Shown here piece by piece: positions 1 through 8,502 of a DNA stretch of 25,026 bases (within the stretch, counting starts at the first letter, position 1; every line of letters begins with the position of its first letter). The position numbers and the translations under genes are program-made. Under the pieces are notes generated by a model, which was given only the letters and a program-made list of their open reading frames with translations, did no database searches and was not told the origin of the DNA. This stretch comes from CAYFLR01 sp964343805 (lineage in GTDB: Bacteria > Bdellovibrionota_B > Oligoflexia > CAYFLR01), in the NCBI GenBank assembly GCA_964343805.1, contig CAYFLR010000076.1:1-25026 (forward strand), written 5' to 3'.

Positions 1-1428
1 TTGGGTTTTTAAAAAGATTAAAGAGTTCTCTATAACTTCAGATAGCAAGAGATCTCTCTTATCCTCATATTTACTTTCTCTGGAATATGTATTGAGATGT
101 GAAATGATTGACTTCATCCTGAGAGCGGCCTGATTGATCAAATGAGCCTTCTCAAGAACTTTTTCAGGATCATTTTTTGAGTGCTCAATAAGAAATACCT
201 GTCCCATAATCATGGTTAAAGGGTTGTTAAGTTCATGAGCAACCCCAGAGGCTAAAATACCAATAGAGGCCAATTTGGCCGATTGAATGAGTTGAGACTG
301 GGTGGTTTTAAGTTTTTGAATTACTTTTGAATCCCGAATATCTTTCACAGTAATAATGATTGCCTTACATTCACCATCTTCATTATTAATGACACCGGCT
401 GTCATCATACAAGGTATTTCCATCTTAGCTTTTGTATATAAATTCACCTCTTTTTCTTTCACCTTACCTGCATTAATCTCAGCTAGAAAAGATTCAAATT
501 CCTTTGCATCCAAGTCATTTGAAGTCTCACTTAATAATTCTGCAAAGCGCTTATTTGAAAGTTCATGTTTGGAATACTCTAAAAGCTTATCCACTGATTC
601 ATTAAATAGAGTGATCATTCCTTCCGGAGAGAGTACGAATAGCAGGTTATTCATATTGTCTATAATACTGTCGGAGAATTCCTTTTGCTCCTTTAATAAC
701 AGCTCTGCTTTTCTTTGATTTGAGTAACCTTCTTTCAAGCGATGCCGCATTTCATTAAAGCTATCCACCACCAACTCAAGATCATCTTTAGGAAGAGAGA
801 TTGGGCGATCAAGTTTCAATTCAGCAATGGCTGTTTCGGACTCCAATTCACCTAATTCAAAGTCCTCTAGGGTCTTTACAAAATGGCGAAGATGGCGGGT
901 GATAAGAAACTGGACAATAAAAAAGATAAAAATGGAGACAAGAAAGGTTTTCATAGTTTGGGCAATCAAGATCAGAAAGAACTTACTCCACATTTTTTGA
1001 TATATGTGTTCTAAAGTGGCTTCAATATAGAGATGACCGAGAAGAGTCGGTTCGGGGTCATGATCGTAATGGTTGAGCTGGATAACCTTCTTTATTGTCT
1101 TTTGCTGGCTCTCTTTTCTTCCCTCTTTGCCAAATATCCTTCCATCATTTAAAACCACTTCCACATAATTCACTTCAGGAGCTTTTACCATACCATGAAT
1201 TAAGAGTTGAACTTGTTCTGCGTTGAGATCCCAAACTCCTTTAACAATGGCCTTTCCATAACGTTCTTCCATCACATGCAAAAGGTTATGAGTGGCTATT
1301 AAATCTGATTTATAGTCTTTATAGAGTTGATAAGAAGTAATAACCAGAGTAATTGTCCCACTCACCAGCAAAATATACAGTATCAGCTTAAAAGCTAAAG
1401 GATTTTTCTTTTTAAAGTTAATAATCAT
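1..1428 (-). CDS. Membrane-bound PAS sensor histidine kinase (C-terminus beyond left edge)
   Basis: Open from an ATG at 1428-1426 to the left edge (476 codons, no stop), so the ATPase domain lies outside the window. Read by eye: membrane segment about residues 12-32, an extracytoplasmic sensor domain of about 115 residues, second membrane segment about 150-172, a HAMP-like linker about 173-235, a PAS domain about 245-365, then the phosphoacceptor H-box with VAHELNNPL, the histidine being residue 398 (codon 237-235). The kinase would autophosphorylate on this His in response to a periplasmic signal and pass phosphate to a response regulator that is not visible here. It is divergent from a periplasmic solute-binding protein gene, which could share its promoter region or its signal; that link is inference. 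No strong ribosome-binding site precedes the chosen start. Confidence 0.9.
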   Translation of the reverse strand, partial: MIINFKKKNPLAFKLILYILLVSGTITLVITSYQLYKDYKSDLIATHNLLHVMEERYGKAIVKGVWDLNAEQVQLLIHGMVKAPEVNYVEVVLNDGRIFGKEGRKESQQKTIKKVIQLNHYDHDPEPTLLGHLYIEATLEHIYQKMWSKFFLILIAQTMKTFLVSIFIFFIVQFLITRHLRHFVKTLEDFELGELESETAIAELKLDRPISLPKDDLELVVDSFNEMRHRLKEGYSNQRKAELLLKEQKEFSDSIIDNMNNLLFVLSPEGMITLFNESVDKLLEYSKHELSNKRFAELLSETSNDLDAKEFESFLAEINAGKVKEKEVNLYTKAKMEIPCMMTAGVINNEDGECKAIIITVKDIRDSKVIQKLKTTQSQLIQSAKLASIGILASGVAHELNNPLTMIMGQVFLIEHSKNDPEKVLEKAHLINQAALRMKSIISHLNTYSRESKYEDKRDLLLSEVIENSLIFLKTQ

Positions 1429-1448
1429 CAGTAGTATTCGAAGAATTA

Positions 1449-1477
1449 TTTACAAAGAGATTTTGGTATTTTATCAT
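1449..1477 (+). promoter_or_regulatory. Sigma70-type promoter for the solute-binding protein gene
   Basis: TTTACA (1449-1454) and TATCAT (1472-1477) are separated by 17 bases, each one base from consensus, about 45 bases before the ATG at 1522. A strong ribosome-binding site (AAAAGGAG, 1507-1514) follows. It is the only good match in the 93-base divergent gap. Judged by eye. Confidence 0.5.
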
Positions 1478-1521
1478 TAATCAGTATCAACAGTAAATTA
1501 GGGATCAAAAGGAGCGCCTTT

Positions 1522-2286
1522 ATGAAGCATCTACTAGTTCTATTTTCTTTTTTTGTTTCTAGTTCCTTCTTAAAAGCTGAAACCCTTCAGTTTTTCACCC
1601 ATAACCTCAAAGGGCAGACTTATATCAACAAAGATGGAGAACTTAGAGGAAAAGAGCATGCTGGTAAAAGGGCCTTTAACGTAGAGTTGGTCAGAAAGAT
1701 GATGATTCGACTGGGCTACCCCACTAAAATGAAAGAGGTCCCCTTTAAAAGAGGCTTTTTAGATGTTCAACAACAAGATAATAGAGCTTTGTTTAATGTC
1801 AGCCGGACTCCTGCGAGAGAAAAACTTGTAAAGTGGGTGGGTCCTCTCCAGGTTGAGCGAGATTATTTTTATGAAATGAAAAAAAGAGCAACTGGAGCCA
1901 AAACTCTCAACGACGCCAAGAAAGTAAAATCTATATGTGTAATGAATGGAGGAGTCCATGAAAGCACATTAAAAAAACATGGATTCACCAATTATACTAC
2001 AAACACTAGTTATGTTAACTGCTTTAAGATGTTAAAACTAGGAAGAGTCAATCTAACACCATCTGCAACCTCTACTGTGAATAGTAAGATCACCGAAGCG
2101 GGAATAAACCCTAAAGAAATAATACAGACACCCGTTCTTTTGATTGAATCTGGAGGATACCTTGCCTTTTCGAAAAATGTTCCGCAGGCAACCATCCAGA
2201 AATGGCAGGCCGCACTAGACAGTATTAAAAGCTCAGGTGAGTATAAAATGCTCTATGAGAAGTATCATTTGCCCCCCCCAAAATAA
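1522..2286 (+). CDS. Periplasmic solute-binding protein, family 3 (amino-acid type)
   Basis: 254 residues with a Sec signal peptide (positive start, hydrophobic core, cleavage after about residue 19, LKA/ET). The mature part reads as an SBP_bac_3-like (COG0834) periplasmic binding domain: an early segment with FNVELVRKMMIRLGYP, the mid-region SRTPAREKLVKWVGPL, and a C-terminal helix ending near YKMLYEKYHLP, typical of the last helix of this fold. The length (about 235 mature residues) is normal. No ABC permease or ATPase gene is adjacent, so it may serve in signalling rather than uptake; the divergent membrane kinase is the obvious possible partner (inference). AAAAGGAG seven bases upstream supports the start. 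Ligand unknown. Confidence 0.8.
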   Translation: MKHLLVLFSFFVSSSFLKAETLQFFTHNLKGQTYINKDGELRGKEHAGKRAFNVELVRKMMIRLGYPTKMKEVPFKRGFLDVQQQDNRALFNVSRTPAREKLVKWVGPLQVERDYFYEMKKRATGAKTLNDAKKVKSICVMNGGVHESTLKKHGFTNYTTNTSYVNCFKMLKLGRVNLTPSATSTVNSKITEAGINPKEIIQTPVLLIESGGYLAFSKNVPQATIQKWQAALDSIKSSGEYKMLYEKYHLPPPK

Positions 2287-2367
2287 ATTTAATTGCATGA
2301 GGCTCATGACTTTCCTTTGTTAGATCTTTAACATTTCTTAATAATTTCAATTAACTTAGATATCCAT

Positions 2368-2396
2368 TTGACGTCCAATGAAAAGCGTGGCATAAA
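2368..2396 (+). promoter_or_regulatory. Candidate sigma70 promoter of the rnf operon
   Basis: TTGACG (2368-2373) and CATAAA (2391-2396) are separated by 17 bases, about 40 bases before the rnfC start. The same 148-base gap holds a 13-base perfect palindrome, CATGAG-G-CTCATG (2296-2308), just after the upstream gene; it could be an operator half-site pair or a remnant of a terminator, but no T-run follows. Confidence 0.4.
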
Positions 2397-2434
2397 TACA
2401 TTACTATTTCTTATAAACCCCATAAAGAGCTCTT

Positions 2435-3710
2435 ATGTTAAAGTCTAATACATTCAAAGGTGGCATACACTGCAATGATCATAAGATCACTGCCCACATG
2501 CCCATTCAAAGTATTCCTTTACCTTCTGAAGTGGTCATCCCTTTAAAACAGCATATAGGTGCCCCTTGTAGACCAATTGTTAAAAGAGGTGACGAGGTCC
2601 AAAGAGGCCAAAAAATAGCCGATTCAGACGCCCCCATCGCCGTACCTATCCATTCATCAGTCAATGGCAAGGTAAAGGCAATTAAAATGATGTCCACCAT
2701 CAATGGCCAAAAATGCCTTTCTGTGATTATCAAACCTGATGACAATAAAGATCATATCCCTTTGAAATTTAAGAACAAAGTGGAAATGGTCAAAGAAGCA
2801 GGAATTGTGGGAATGGGAGGGGCCGGCTTTCCTGCCCATGTAAAATTAGCTCCAGCTGAAGAGGGACAAATTCACACGTTAATTATAAACGGAGTTGAAT
2901 GTGAGCCTTTTTTAACCAGTGACCACCGATTGATGCTGGAGCACACTGATGAGATTATCACGGGCATTCAATTGGTAAGAACCATGCTCAAATTGGATAG
3001 GGCCATTTTAGGAATTGAAGAAAATAAAGCCGATGCCATTTTAAAATTCCAACAAATACTCAAAGCACGAAATCTAGAAAAACAGATAGGGGTGACTCCT
3101 CTGCATGTGAAATATCCTCAAGGGGCGGAAAAAAACCTGATCAAAGCGGTCACCGGCCAGAAGGTCCCCTTAGGTAAATTAGCTAAGGATATAGGGATTG
3201 TAGTACATAACGTAAGTACGATTTATGCCATTTGGCAAGCCTATACTGCCAAAAAGCCCCTCATAGATAGAATAGTTACCNNNNNNNNNNCGTGTTCCGA
3301 TTGGAACCAAGATTGGTGAACTCTTAGAATTTGCAGGTGGATTTAGTTGTGAACCAAAGAAAGTAATAGCAGGTGGACCGATGATGGGAGTGGCTCAATA
3401 CACTTTGGAGGCACCGATCGTCAAAGCCACTGGGGGACTTATTGTTTTTGGTAAGCATGTAGAATCTTCACCCGAACCTTGCCTACGATGTGGACGATGC
3501 GTAGATGTTTGCAGCGCCGGATTAAAGCCTGTTTTAATCCACGATTATGCCCAAAATAATCTTTGGAATAACTGTCATAAACTCGACGTTGCCAGTTGTG
3601 TAGAGTGTGGAAGCTGCAATTTTACTTGCCCTTCCCGTAGACCTTTACAACAATTGATCAAAATTGCAAAAGCAGAGATCGCTTTATTAAAAGCTAAAAG
3701 TTTCAATTAA
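2435..3710 (+). CDS. rnfC: RnfC, NADH/ferredoxin-interacting subunit of the Rnf complex (interrupted by an N gap)
   Basis: First gene of the rnf operon. RnfC is the peripheral subunit that carries the NADH/FMN site and 4Fe-4S clusters and exchanges electrons with NAD. The N-terminus has the family signature FKGGIH, followed by the Rnf barrel region and the flavin/NADH loop GIVGMGGAGFPAHVKL and NGVECEPFLT. The C-terminal part (from 3291) reads VPIGTKIGELLEF, AGGPMMG, then two ferredoxin motifs, CLRCGRCVDVC (3480-3512) and CVECGSCNFTC (3597-3629). Ten Ns at 3281-3290 split the frame. The left part ends exactly on a codon (3278-3280, Thr) and the right part begins on one (3291), so the true missing length must be a multiple of three. 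Homologues have roughly 12-15 residues here, so about 36-45 bases are probably missing. Not a true frameshift. The start is preceded by AAAGAG. Confidence 0.93.
3281..3290. other. Assembly gap inside rnfC
   Basis: Ten Ns, an arbitrary placeholder. The reading frames on the two sides are incompatible with ten bases but compatible with any multiple of three. Confidence 0.98.
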
Positions 3711-3716
3711 AAACCT

Positions 3717-4724
3717 ATGAATGCCAAAGCAAGTAGTCCCAATAGATCAGATTTTTTAAGAGCCAGTCTATCTCCTCATATTTTTGATGATTCTTATTAT
3801 TTATCTAAAGTTATGTGGATCGTAATAGCAGCTCTCCTTCCAGCCTGTTTTGCATCCATCTACTTTTTCGGTCTACCAGCTTTTATAATAATTATTCTTT
3901 GCGTGATCTCATGTGTCGTTGCTGAAGTCATTTGTTTGAAATTAATGAATAGACCCATTCGTATTAAAGATGGAAGTGCTATAATAACAGGGCTACTTAT
4001 TGCTTTAATGATGCCTCCCACTGCACCATGGTATCTTCCTATCTTTGGATCTCTATTTGCGATCGCCATTACAAAACATGCCTTTGGTGGCTTAGGTATG
4101 AACATCTTTAACCCGGCCCTGATGAGCCGTACTTTTCTACTTTTTTCCTTCCCTACTATGATGACTCACTGGGCTTTACCTCGCACTTGGAAGGAATCTG
4201 TCGATGGTATTTCCTCTGCCACTCCTCTCGGCAAATTAAAAATGCTCTCTTTCGAATTAGATCCTCTACTGGAAGCTTTTCATTTTGACTCAGAGCTGGA
4301 CCTCTACCTTCAATTGTTAATCGGCAATGTGAGCGGGAGTATAGGTGAGACTTCTGGTTTGGCTCTACTGTTAGGTGCTGTAATTTTAATTATATTTAAA
4401 GTTATTGACTGGAGAATTCCCCTTTCCTTTCTCCTCACTTTTGTCTTATTTAGTTGGCTCGGTGGTTTGAATATTGTATTCCAGATCTTCTCAGGTGGTT
4501 TTTTACTGGCTCTATTTTTTATGGCAACAGACCCAGTTACGAGTCCCGTCACCAGCAGAGGAAGGTTTATTTTTGGCATTGGATGCGGCATTGGGACTGT
4601 GGTTTTTCGAATGTACGGCGGGAACCCTGAAGGGGTCAGCTATGCCATTTTATTTATGAATGCCATGACCCCTTTAATTGATCGATTTTCATTTGCGGGA
4701 ACCTTCTCTTTGGAGGAAAGTTAG
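3717..4724 (+). CDS. rnfD: RnfD, membrane subunit carrying covalent FMN
   Basis: 335 residues, very hydrophobic, with about ten membrane segments as in the RnfD/NqrB family. RnfD carries FMN attached by phosphoester to a Thr and takes part in electron transfer across the membrane coupled to Na+ or H+ translocation. The flavinylation segment is DGISSATPLGKL; the acceptor Thr should be residue 169 (codon 4221-4223). The first position of the usual S-G-A-T signature is kept but the Gly is Ser (S-S-A-T). Other family landmarks are the N-terminal SPHI and the conserved FGGLGMNIFNPA loop. It begins six bases after the rnfC stop and ends three bases before rnfG, so it is co-translated with its partners. 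FMN transfer needs ApbE, not found in the window. Confidence 0.93.
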   Translation: MNAKASSPNRSDFLRASLSPHIFDDSYYLSKVMWIVIAALLPACFASIYFFGLPAFIIIILCVISCVVAEVICLKLMNRPIRIKDGSAIITGLLIALMMPPTAPWYLPIFGSLFAIAITKHAFGGLGMNIFNPALMSRTFLLFSFPTMMTHWALPRTWKESVDGISSATPLGKLKMLSFELDPLLEAFHFDSELDLYLQLLIGNVSGSIGETSGLALLLGAVILIIFKVIDWRIPLSFLLTFVLFSWLGGLNIVFQIFSGGFLLALFFMATDPVTSPVTSRGRFIFGIGCGIGTVVFRMYGGNPEGVSYAILFMNAMTPLIDRFSFAGTFSLEES

Positions 4725-4727
4725 CCC

Positions 4728-5252
4728 ATGAAATGGAAGTGGTCTCTTTTTACCCCCGTTCTTGTGTTAGTGGTCATTTCCTCCCTATCGGGTTGGGCTC
4801 TCTCCTATACCTATCAAAAAGTCCAACCTCGCATTAAAAGGGAGCAAGAGCGTAAGCTACAACAGGCATTAACTCATGTATTTCCCCATGCCGATGCTTT
4901 TCAACCTATAGACAAACATCTTTTTTCTGCTTTTCTAAAAAAAGAAAAAGTGGGTCATGTTGCCCTTACAACGGGTAAAGGTTATTCATCCAATATAGAA
5001 ACCCTGGTTGGAGTAGATTTAAATCATCGTATTACCGGAATCCAAATACTCTCTCAGCTTGAAACCCCTGGACTCGGTTCTAAAATAACCGAACCTTGGT
5101 TTCAAAATCAGTTTAAAAACCAAAAAATTAACGAGGTTTCTTTAAAAAGGAAAGGAGGCCGGGTGGATCAAATTTCAGGAGCCACCATATCTTGTCAAGT
5201 GGTAGTGGATTCTATTCGGAAAATTAAAAAGCACTTAGAGAGTATAAAGTGA
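4728..5252 (+). CDS. rnfG: RnfG, periplasmic subunit carrying covalent FMN
   Basis: 174 residues: one N-terminal membrane anchor (about residues 8-28) followed by an FMN-binding domain on the outer face of the membrane. The flavinylation motif is SGATIS, with the acceptor Thr at residue 153 (codon 5184-5186), near the C-terminus as usual for RnfG. Upstream family landmarks include LETPGLGSKI and WFQNQF. The stop overlaps the rnfE start (GTGA at 5249-5252), pointing to translational coupling. Confidence 0.93.
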   Translation: MKWKWSLFTPVLVLVVISSLSGWALSYTYQKVQPRIKREQERKLQQALTHVFPHADAFQPIDKHLFSAFLKKEKVGHVALTTGKGYSSNIETLVGVDLNHRITGIQILSQLETPGLGSKITEPWFQNQFKNQKINEVSLKRKGGRVDQISGATISCQVVVDSIRKIKKHLESIK

Positions 5253-5860
5253 GTTCAGTTATTAAAGAGTGTCAAAGAAAATTCTTTGCCGAAAACCCCA
5301 TTTTTAAATTAGCATTAGGTTTATGCCCCACCCTGGCTGTGACCACCTCCATTGAAAATGCTGTTGGCCTGGGACTTGCCTCCACGGCTGTTTTAATTTT
5401 TTCAGGCTTATTTATATCCTTACTTAGAAATTTAATTCCTGATGTGGTAAGAATTCCCTCCTTCATTTTGATTATCGCCACCTTTGTAACCATGATCGAT
5501 TTAATCATCCAAGGGTACTTTCCTAAAATCAGTGAACAGCTCAGTATTTTTGTTCCTCTCATTGTAGTAAATTGCCTCATTTTAGGAAGGGCTGAAGTTT
5601 TTGCATCCAAAGAACCCCCTAATAAAGCGGTTAGAGATGGTCTAATTATGGGAATAAGTTTTACCTTATCCTTAATGCTAATTGGAGCTGTGAGGGAAAT
5701 TTTAGGCACTGGCATGATCAAATGGGGAACAGTGGTTTTACTAACCCTTCCCATACCCTCCATTACTACCATGATCTTAGCGCCCGGAGCTTTCCTCAGT
5801 GTGGGCCTATTATTAGCTCTTTTTAAATTTATTGCCGATAAAAGAGGGGCTCATGAATGA
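5249..5860 (+). CDS. rnfE: RnfE, integral membrane subunit
   Basis: 203 residues with about six membrane helices, member of the RnfA/RnfE (NqrD/NqrE) pair that together bind an intramembrane 2Fe-2S cluster. Landmarks: NPIFKLALGLCPTLAVTT near the N-terminus (the Cys is a cluster ligand in the family), then FVPLIVVNCLILGRAE (second conserved Cys) and the GAVREILGTG loop. The start is a GTG at 5249 inside the rnfG stop; this matches the normal family N-terminus, and no better ATG exists nearby. It overlaps rnfA by eight bases. Confidence 0.92.
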   Translation: MSSVIKECQRKFFAENPIFKLALGLCPTLAVTTSIENAVGLGLASTAVLIFSGLFISLLRNLIPDVVRIPSFILIIATFVTMIDLIIQGYFPKISEQLSIFVPLIVVNCLILGRAEVFASKEPPNKAVRDGLIMGISFTLSLMLIGAVREILGTGMIKWGTVVLLTLPIPSITTMILAPGAFLSVGLLLALFKFIADKRGAHE

Positions 5861-6428
5861 ATTAATCATCCTGCTGGTTTCAGCTATTTTTGTAAATAAT
5901 ATTGTACTTGCCAAGTTTTTGGGACTTTGTCCCTTTTTTGGTGTGAGCACTAAAACAGCCTCTGCCCTCAGTATGGGAATTGCCGTTACCTTGGTGATGG
6001 TGGCAGCCACCTTAGTGACCTGGCTTATATATCACCTGATCTTGCAGCCCTTTAATATAGGCTATTTACAAACCATTACCTTTATTTTGGTGATCGCCTC
6101 CTTTGTTCAATTAACTGAAATCATTCTAAAGAAAACCTCTCCACTTATATACTCTACTTTGGGTGTTTATCTTCCCCTTATAACCACCAACTGTGCCATC
6201 TTGGGAACCACCTTCATCAGCATTAAAGAGGAGTATGAATTATTTCCCTCTCTCATTTACTCTTTTGCCACCGGCCTCGGTTTTATTTTAGCCCTCCTCT
6301 TAATGAGTGGGATTAGGGAACGTCTCGAGTTAAATGAAGTACCTAAAGCCATGCGGGGTCTCCCCATTGCTTTTATCACCGGGGCTCTACTGTCCCTTAT
6401 ATTTCTAGGTTTTAGTGGGATGGTGTAA
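5853..6428 (+). CDS. rnfA: RnfA, integral membrane subunit
   Basis: 191 residues with about six membrane helices; partner of RnfE. Landmarks: VNNIVLAKFLGLCPFFGVS (Cys ligand region) and LPLITTNCAILGT (second Cys), the usual inverted counterparts of the RnfE motifs. The ATG at 5853 is chosen because homologues start with a short M-x-E-L leader and AAAGAGGGG lies just upstream; a longer reading from the TTG at 5832 would add residues that are really the end of rnfE. The last base of its TAA is the first base of the rnfB ATG (TAATG at 6426-6430). Confidence 0.93.
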   Translation: MNELIILLVSAIFVNNIVLAKFLGLCPFFGVSTKTASALSMGIAVTLVMVAATLVTWLIYHLILQPFNIGYLQTITFILVIASFVQLTEIILKKTSPLIYSTLGVYLPLITTNCAILGTTFISIKEEYELFPSLIYSFATGLGFILALLLMSGIRERLELNEVPKAMRGLPIAFITGALLSLIFLGFSGMV

Positions 6429-7216
6429 TGATAGTTGCAATTTTAACCCTTGCATTTCTTGCACTCATTTTCTCTCTGGCCTTAGTCATTGCGGCTATTA
6501 AGTTTGAAGTAAAGATAGATCCTAAAGTCAAAGAGGTGGAAGAGGCATTACCGGGGATCAACTGTGGTGGTTGTGGCGCAGCGGGTTGTTCATCATTTGC
6601 AGACCATCTTGTCATGGGAAAGTCAAAACTAGAACAGTGCTCCGTGGCCGGATTTAAAATCCGGGAACGCCTAGCAGAAATACTTGGTGTGGAAGTGGGA
6701 ATTATGACTTCCAAAGTAGCCAAAATTAAATGTGGCGCCGATCACAATCAGTGTTCCAACAAATATAAATACCATGGAATTCTCAGCTGCAAAGCGGCCA
6801 ATCTAGTATCCGGCGGTCGTAGAGATTGTGAGTACGGCTGCCTGGGATTTGGAGATTGTGTGCAACACTGCTCCGCCAATGCGATTGAGGTGAAACAGGG
6901 CTTAGCTCAAATTGATGCAAGTAAATGTAATGGCTGTGGATTGTGTATACAAAATTGCCCTAAACAGATCATTAGCATGGTACCTGCAACACATTCTGTA
7001 ACTGTACTTTGCTCATCAAAGGAAATCGGTGCCACCACCCGAAAAAGTTGCCAGGTTGGCTGCATAGGCTGTAAAAAGTGTGAAAAAAAATGCCCCGAAA
7101 ATGCCATTATAGTGGAAGATAATCTGGCTAAGATTGATCCTCAAAAGTGCAATGAATGTGGGACCTGCGTCCCCCATTGCCCGACTCAAACTATTCAATT
7201 TCTCATCTCGGAATAA
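6428..7216 (+). CDS. rnfB: RnfB, iron-sulfur ferredoxin-accepting subunit (long form)
   Basis: 262 residues. One N-terminal membrane helix (about 3-24), then the RnfB signature CGGCGAAGC with a further Cys about 19 residues later (4Fe-4S), then a dense series of ferredoxin motifs: CEYGCLGFGDCVQHC, CNGCGLCIQNC, CIGCKKCEKKC and CNECGTCVPHC. RnfB takes electrons from reduced ferredoxin and feeds them to the membrane subunits. The extra ferredoxin repeats and the C-D-G-E-A-B gene order match the arrangement known from Clostridium, Acetobacterium and Desulfovibrio rather than the A-B-C-D-G-E order of gamma-proteobacteria. Last gene of the operon; a 115-base gap separates it from the next gene. Confidence 0.94.
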   Translation: MIVAILTLAFLALIFSLALVIAAIKFEVKIDPKVKEVEEALPGINCGGCGAAGCSSFADHLVMGKSKLEQCSVAGFKIRERLAEILGVEVGIMTSKVAKIKCGADHNQCSNKYKYHGILSCKAANLVSGGRRDCEYGCLGFGDCVQHCSANAIEVKQGLAQIDASKCNGCGLCIQNCPKQIISMVPATHSVTVLCSSKEIGATTRKSCQVGCIGCKKCEKKCPENAIIVEDNLAKIDPQKCNECGTCVPHCPTQTIQFLISE

Positions 7217-7331
7217 TTATTCCACTCAAGTCATTAATTTTTCACCCAAATAAAGAAAACTTAAGGGATAATACTCCTTTTTCCGATAAGTTACCTAGTA
7301 CGTCATTTTTTCTAAGTTCATGGGGGGATAC

Positions 7332-8417
7332 ATGAAAACTGGAGTTGGAATTTATTGTTTCATGTTTATAATTTTTGCCAGTTGTGGAAAAACTAATAAT
7401 GAAAATTTAAAAGTCTCGAAAGAATTAGGAAGTACAAAGAGTATCACGTCAGAAGAATCAGGTTTTTCTGTCAATAAAGATCCCAAGCGAAAAGTAATAA
7501 CAGAATTAAACCCCACACATAAACCTAGCCTACCCAGTAATAATGAGGTAGATACGGGCTCTATAGATGCTGAAAATCCCCTTGCAGAGACAGAAACCAC
7601 CGGGTCTGACAATCAAAATAAAGAAGTCACCGAAGAAAAGAATCATCCTGATCCATTTTATTATCCTGTTCCAGCAGTCACCAAAGTAACAACCCCTTCT
7701 CAACCACTGATCCGGAGTGATTCTATTACCGAAGCCAAAGCCAATGAAACTTATACCTATCAAATGGATGCGGTGGCCATAGAGGATTTTGATCTCGGCT
7801 ATCAAATTGAAGAAGGACCCGAAGGGCTTACTATCAATGAAGAAGGGCTAGTGAGGTGGGATGTCCCAACAAATGTAGAAGGAAATGTGTCTGTCTCTAT
7901 TAGGGTGTTTGAAAAAGAAAACCCTACCAATCATTCCATTCAAAAATTTGTAGTGAAAGTAGATAATCCGTTAGCAGCCATTCCCCGTGACCCTCCTCCA
8001 CCCGAGCCAAAGCCCGAACCAAAGCCCGAACCAAAACCCGAGCCCAAGCCAGAACCTAAACCAGTGCTAGCTCTCTCAGATTATCCCTGTGGGGATCCGA
8101 AAAAAGTTCAGTACGTGAGTAAATCCACTGGAGATGTAGGATGCTTAAATGGAACAATTGAAAGAGGTGTGGCCAGTAATGTCATTTATCAAAATGGACC
8201 TCATTGCCCAGAGTACACAACTCGCATTGAAGAATATCCTCTTTGTCAAACCAGGGGAGTTTATGACATGATGTGCCCTGGTTTGGGAGCCTCCAGATAT
8301 CTCACTCACTCGGGAGCATCTTACGACTATAAAGGTTTTAGAATTGAAACCCAAAGTCAGACCCAGACCAACGGAAATGGATCGGAACCTAAAGAGTGTT
8401 ATTGGGGACAGCCCTAA
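7332..8417 (+). CDS. Lipoprotein with Ig/cadherin-like domain, EPKP linker and Cys-rich C-terminus
   Basis: 361 residues from the ATG at 7332, which has GGGGGG directly upstream; the ATG at 7320 would overlap that site. The signal peptide ends in IFASC, a lipobox-like site. A low-complexity acidic, Ser/Thr-rich spacer follows (about residues 20-110), then a beta-sandwich resembling a putative Ig/cadherin-like domain (about 118-215, with LTINEEGLVRWDVP), then a linker of Glu-Pro-Lys-Pro units (nucleotides about 7991-8064) that would hold the C-terminal domain away from the membrane. The last 120 residues carry about seven cysteines and match nothing I recognise. Probably outer-membrane and surface exposed; function unknown. 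It stands alone between the rnf operon and the next lipoprotein gene. Confidence 0.75.
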   Translation: MKTGVGIYCFMFIIFASCGKTNNENLKVSKELGSTKSITSEESGFSVNKDPKRKVITELNPTHKPSLPSNNEVDTGSIDAENPLAETETTGSDNQNKEVTEEKNHPDPFYYPVPAVTKVTTPSQPLIRSDSITEAKANETYTYQMDAVAIEDFDLGYQIEEGPEGLTINEEGLVRWDVPTNVEGNVSVSIRVFEKENPTNHSIQKFVVKVDNPLAAIPRDPPPPEPKPEPKPEPKPEPKPEPKPVLALSDYPCGDPKKVQYVSKSTGDVGCLNGTIERGVASNVIYQNGPHCPEYTTRIEEYPLCQTRGVYDMMCPGLGASRYLTHSGASYDYKGFRIETQSQTQTNGNGSEPKECYWGQP

Positions 8418-8502
8418 CCGCAGAGAAAAAACCCTCTCTTAATAGTAGACTCTGATAGGATTATTTATCATAATAATGTTAAAAACCTAGCGGAGTTGAA
8501 TT

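Noticed and set aside
252..271. AGAGGCCAATTTGGCC palindrome resembling the GGCC arms of the right-end hairpins
   Set aside because: Inside the kinase coding region, lacks the rest of the motif; chance match.
356..718. 120-residue plus-strand frame near the left edge
   Set aside because: Antisense to the PAS and HAMP region of the histidine kinase, which reads through 476 codons with recognisable domains.
5272..5772. 166-residue open frame on the minus strand opposite rnfE
   Set aside because: Lies fully within rnfE, whose family motifs and operon overlaps are clear; it is a shadow of codon use.
5832..5852. Upstream TTG start for rnfA
   Set aside because: Would add residues encoded by the end of rnfE; the ATG at 5853 has a ribosome-binding site and matches the family N-terminus.
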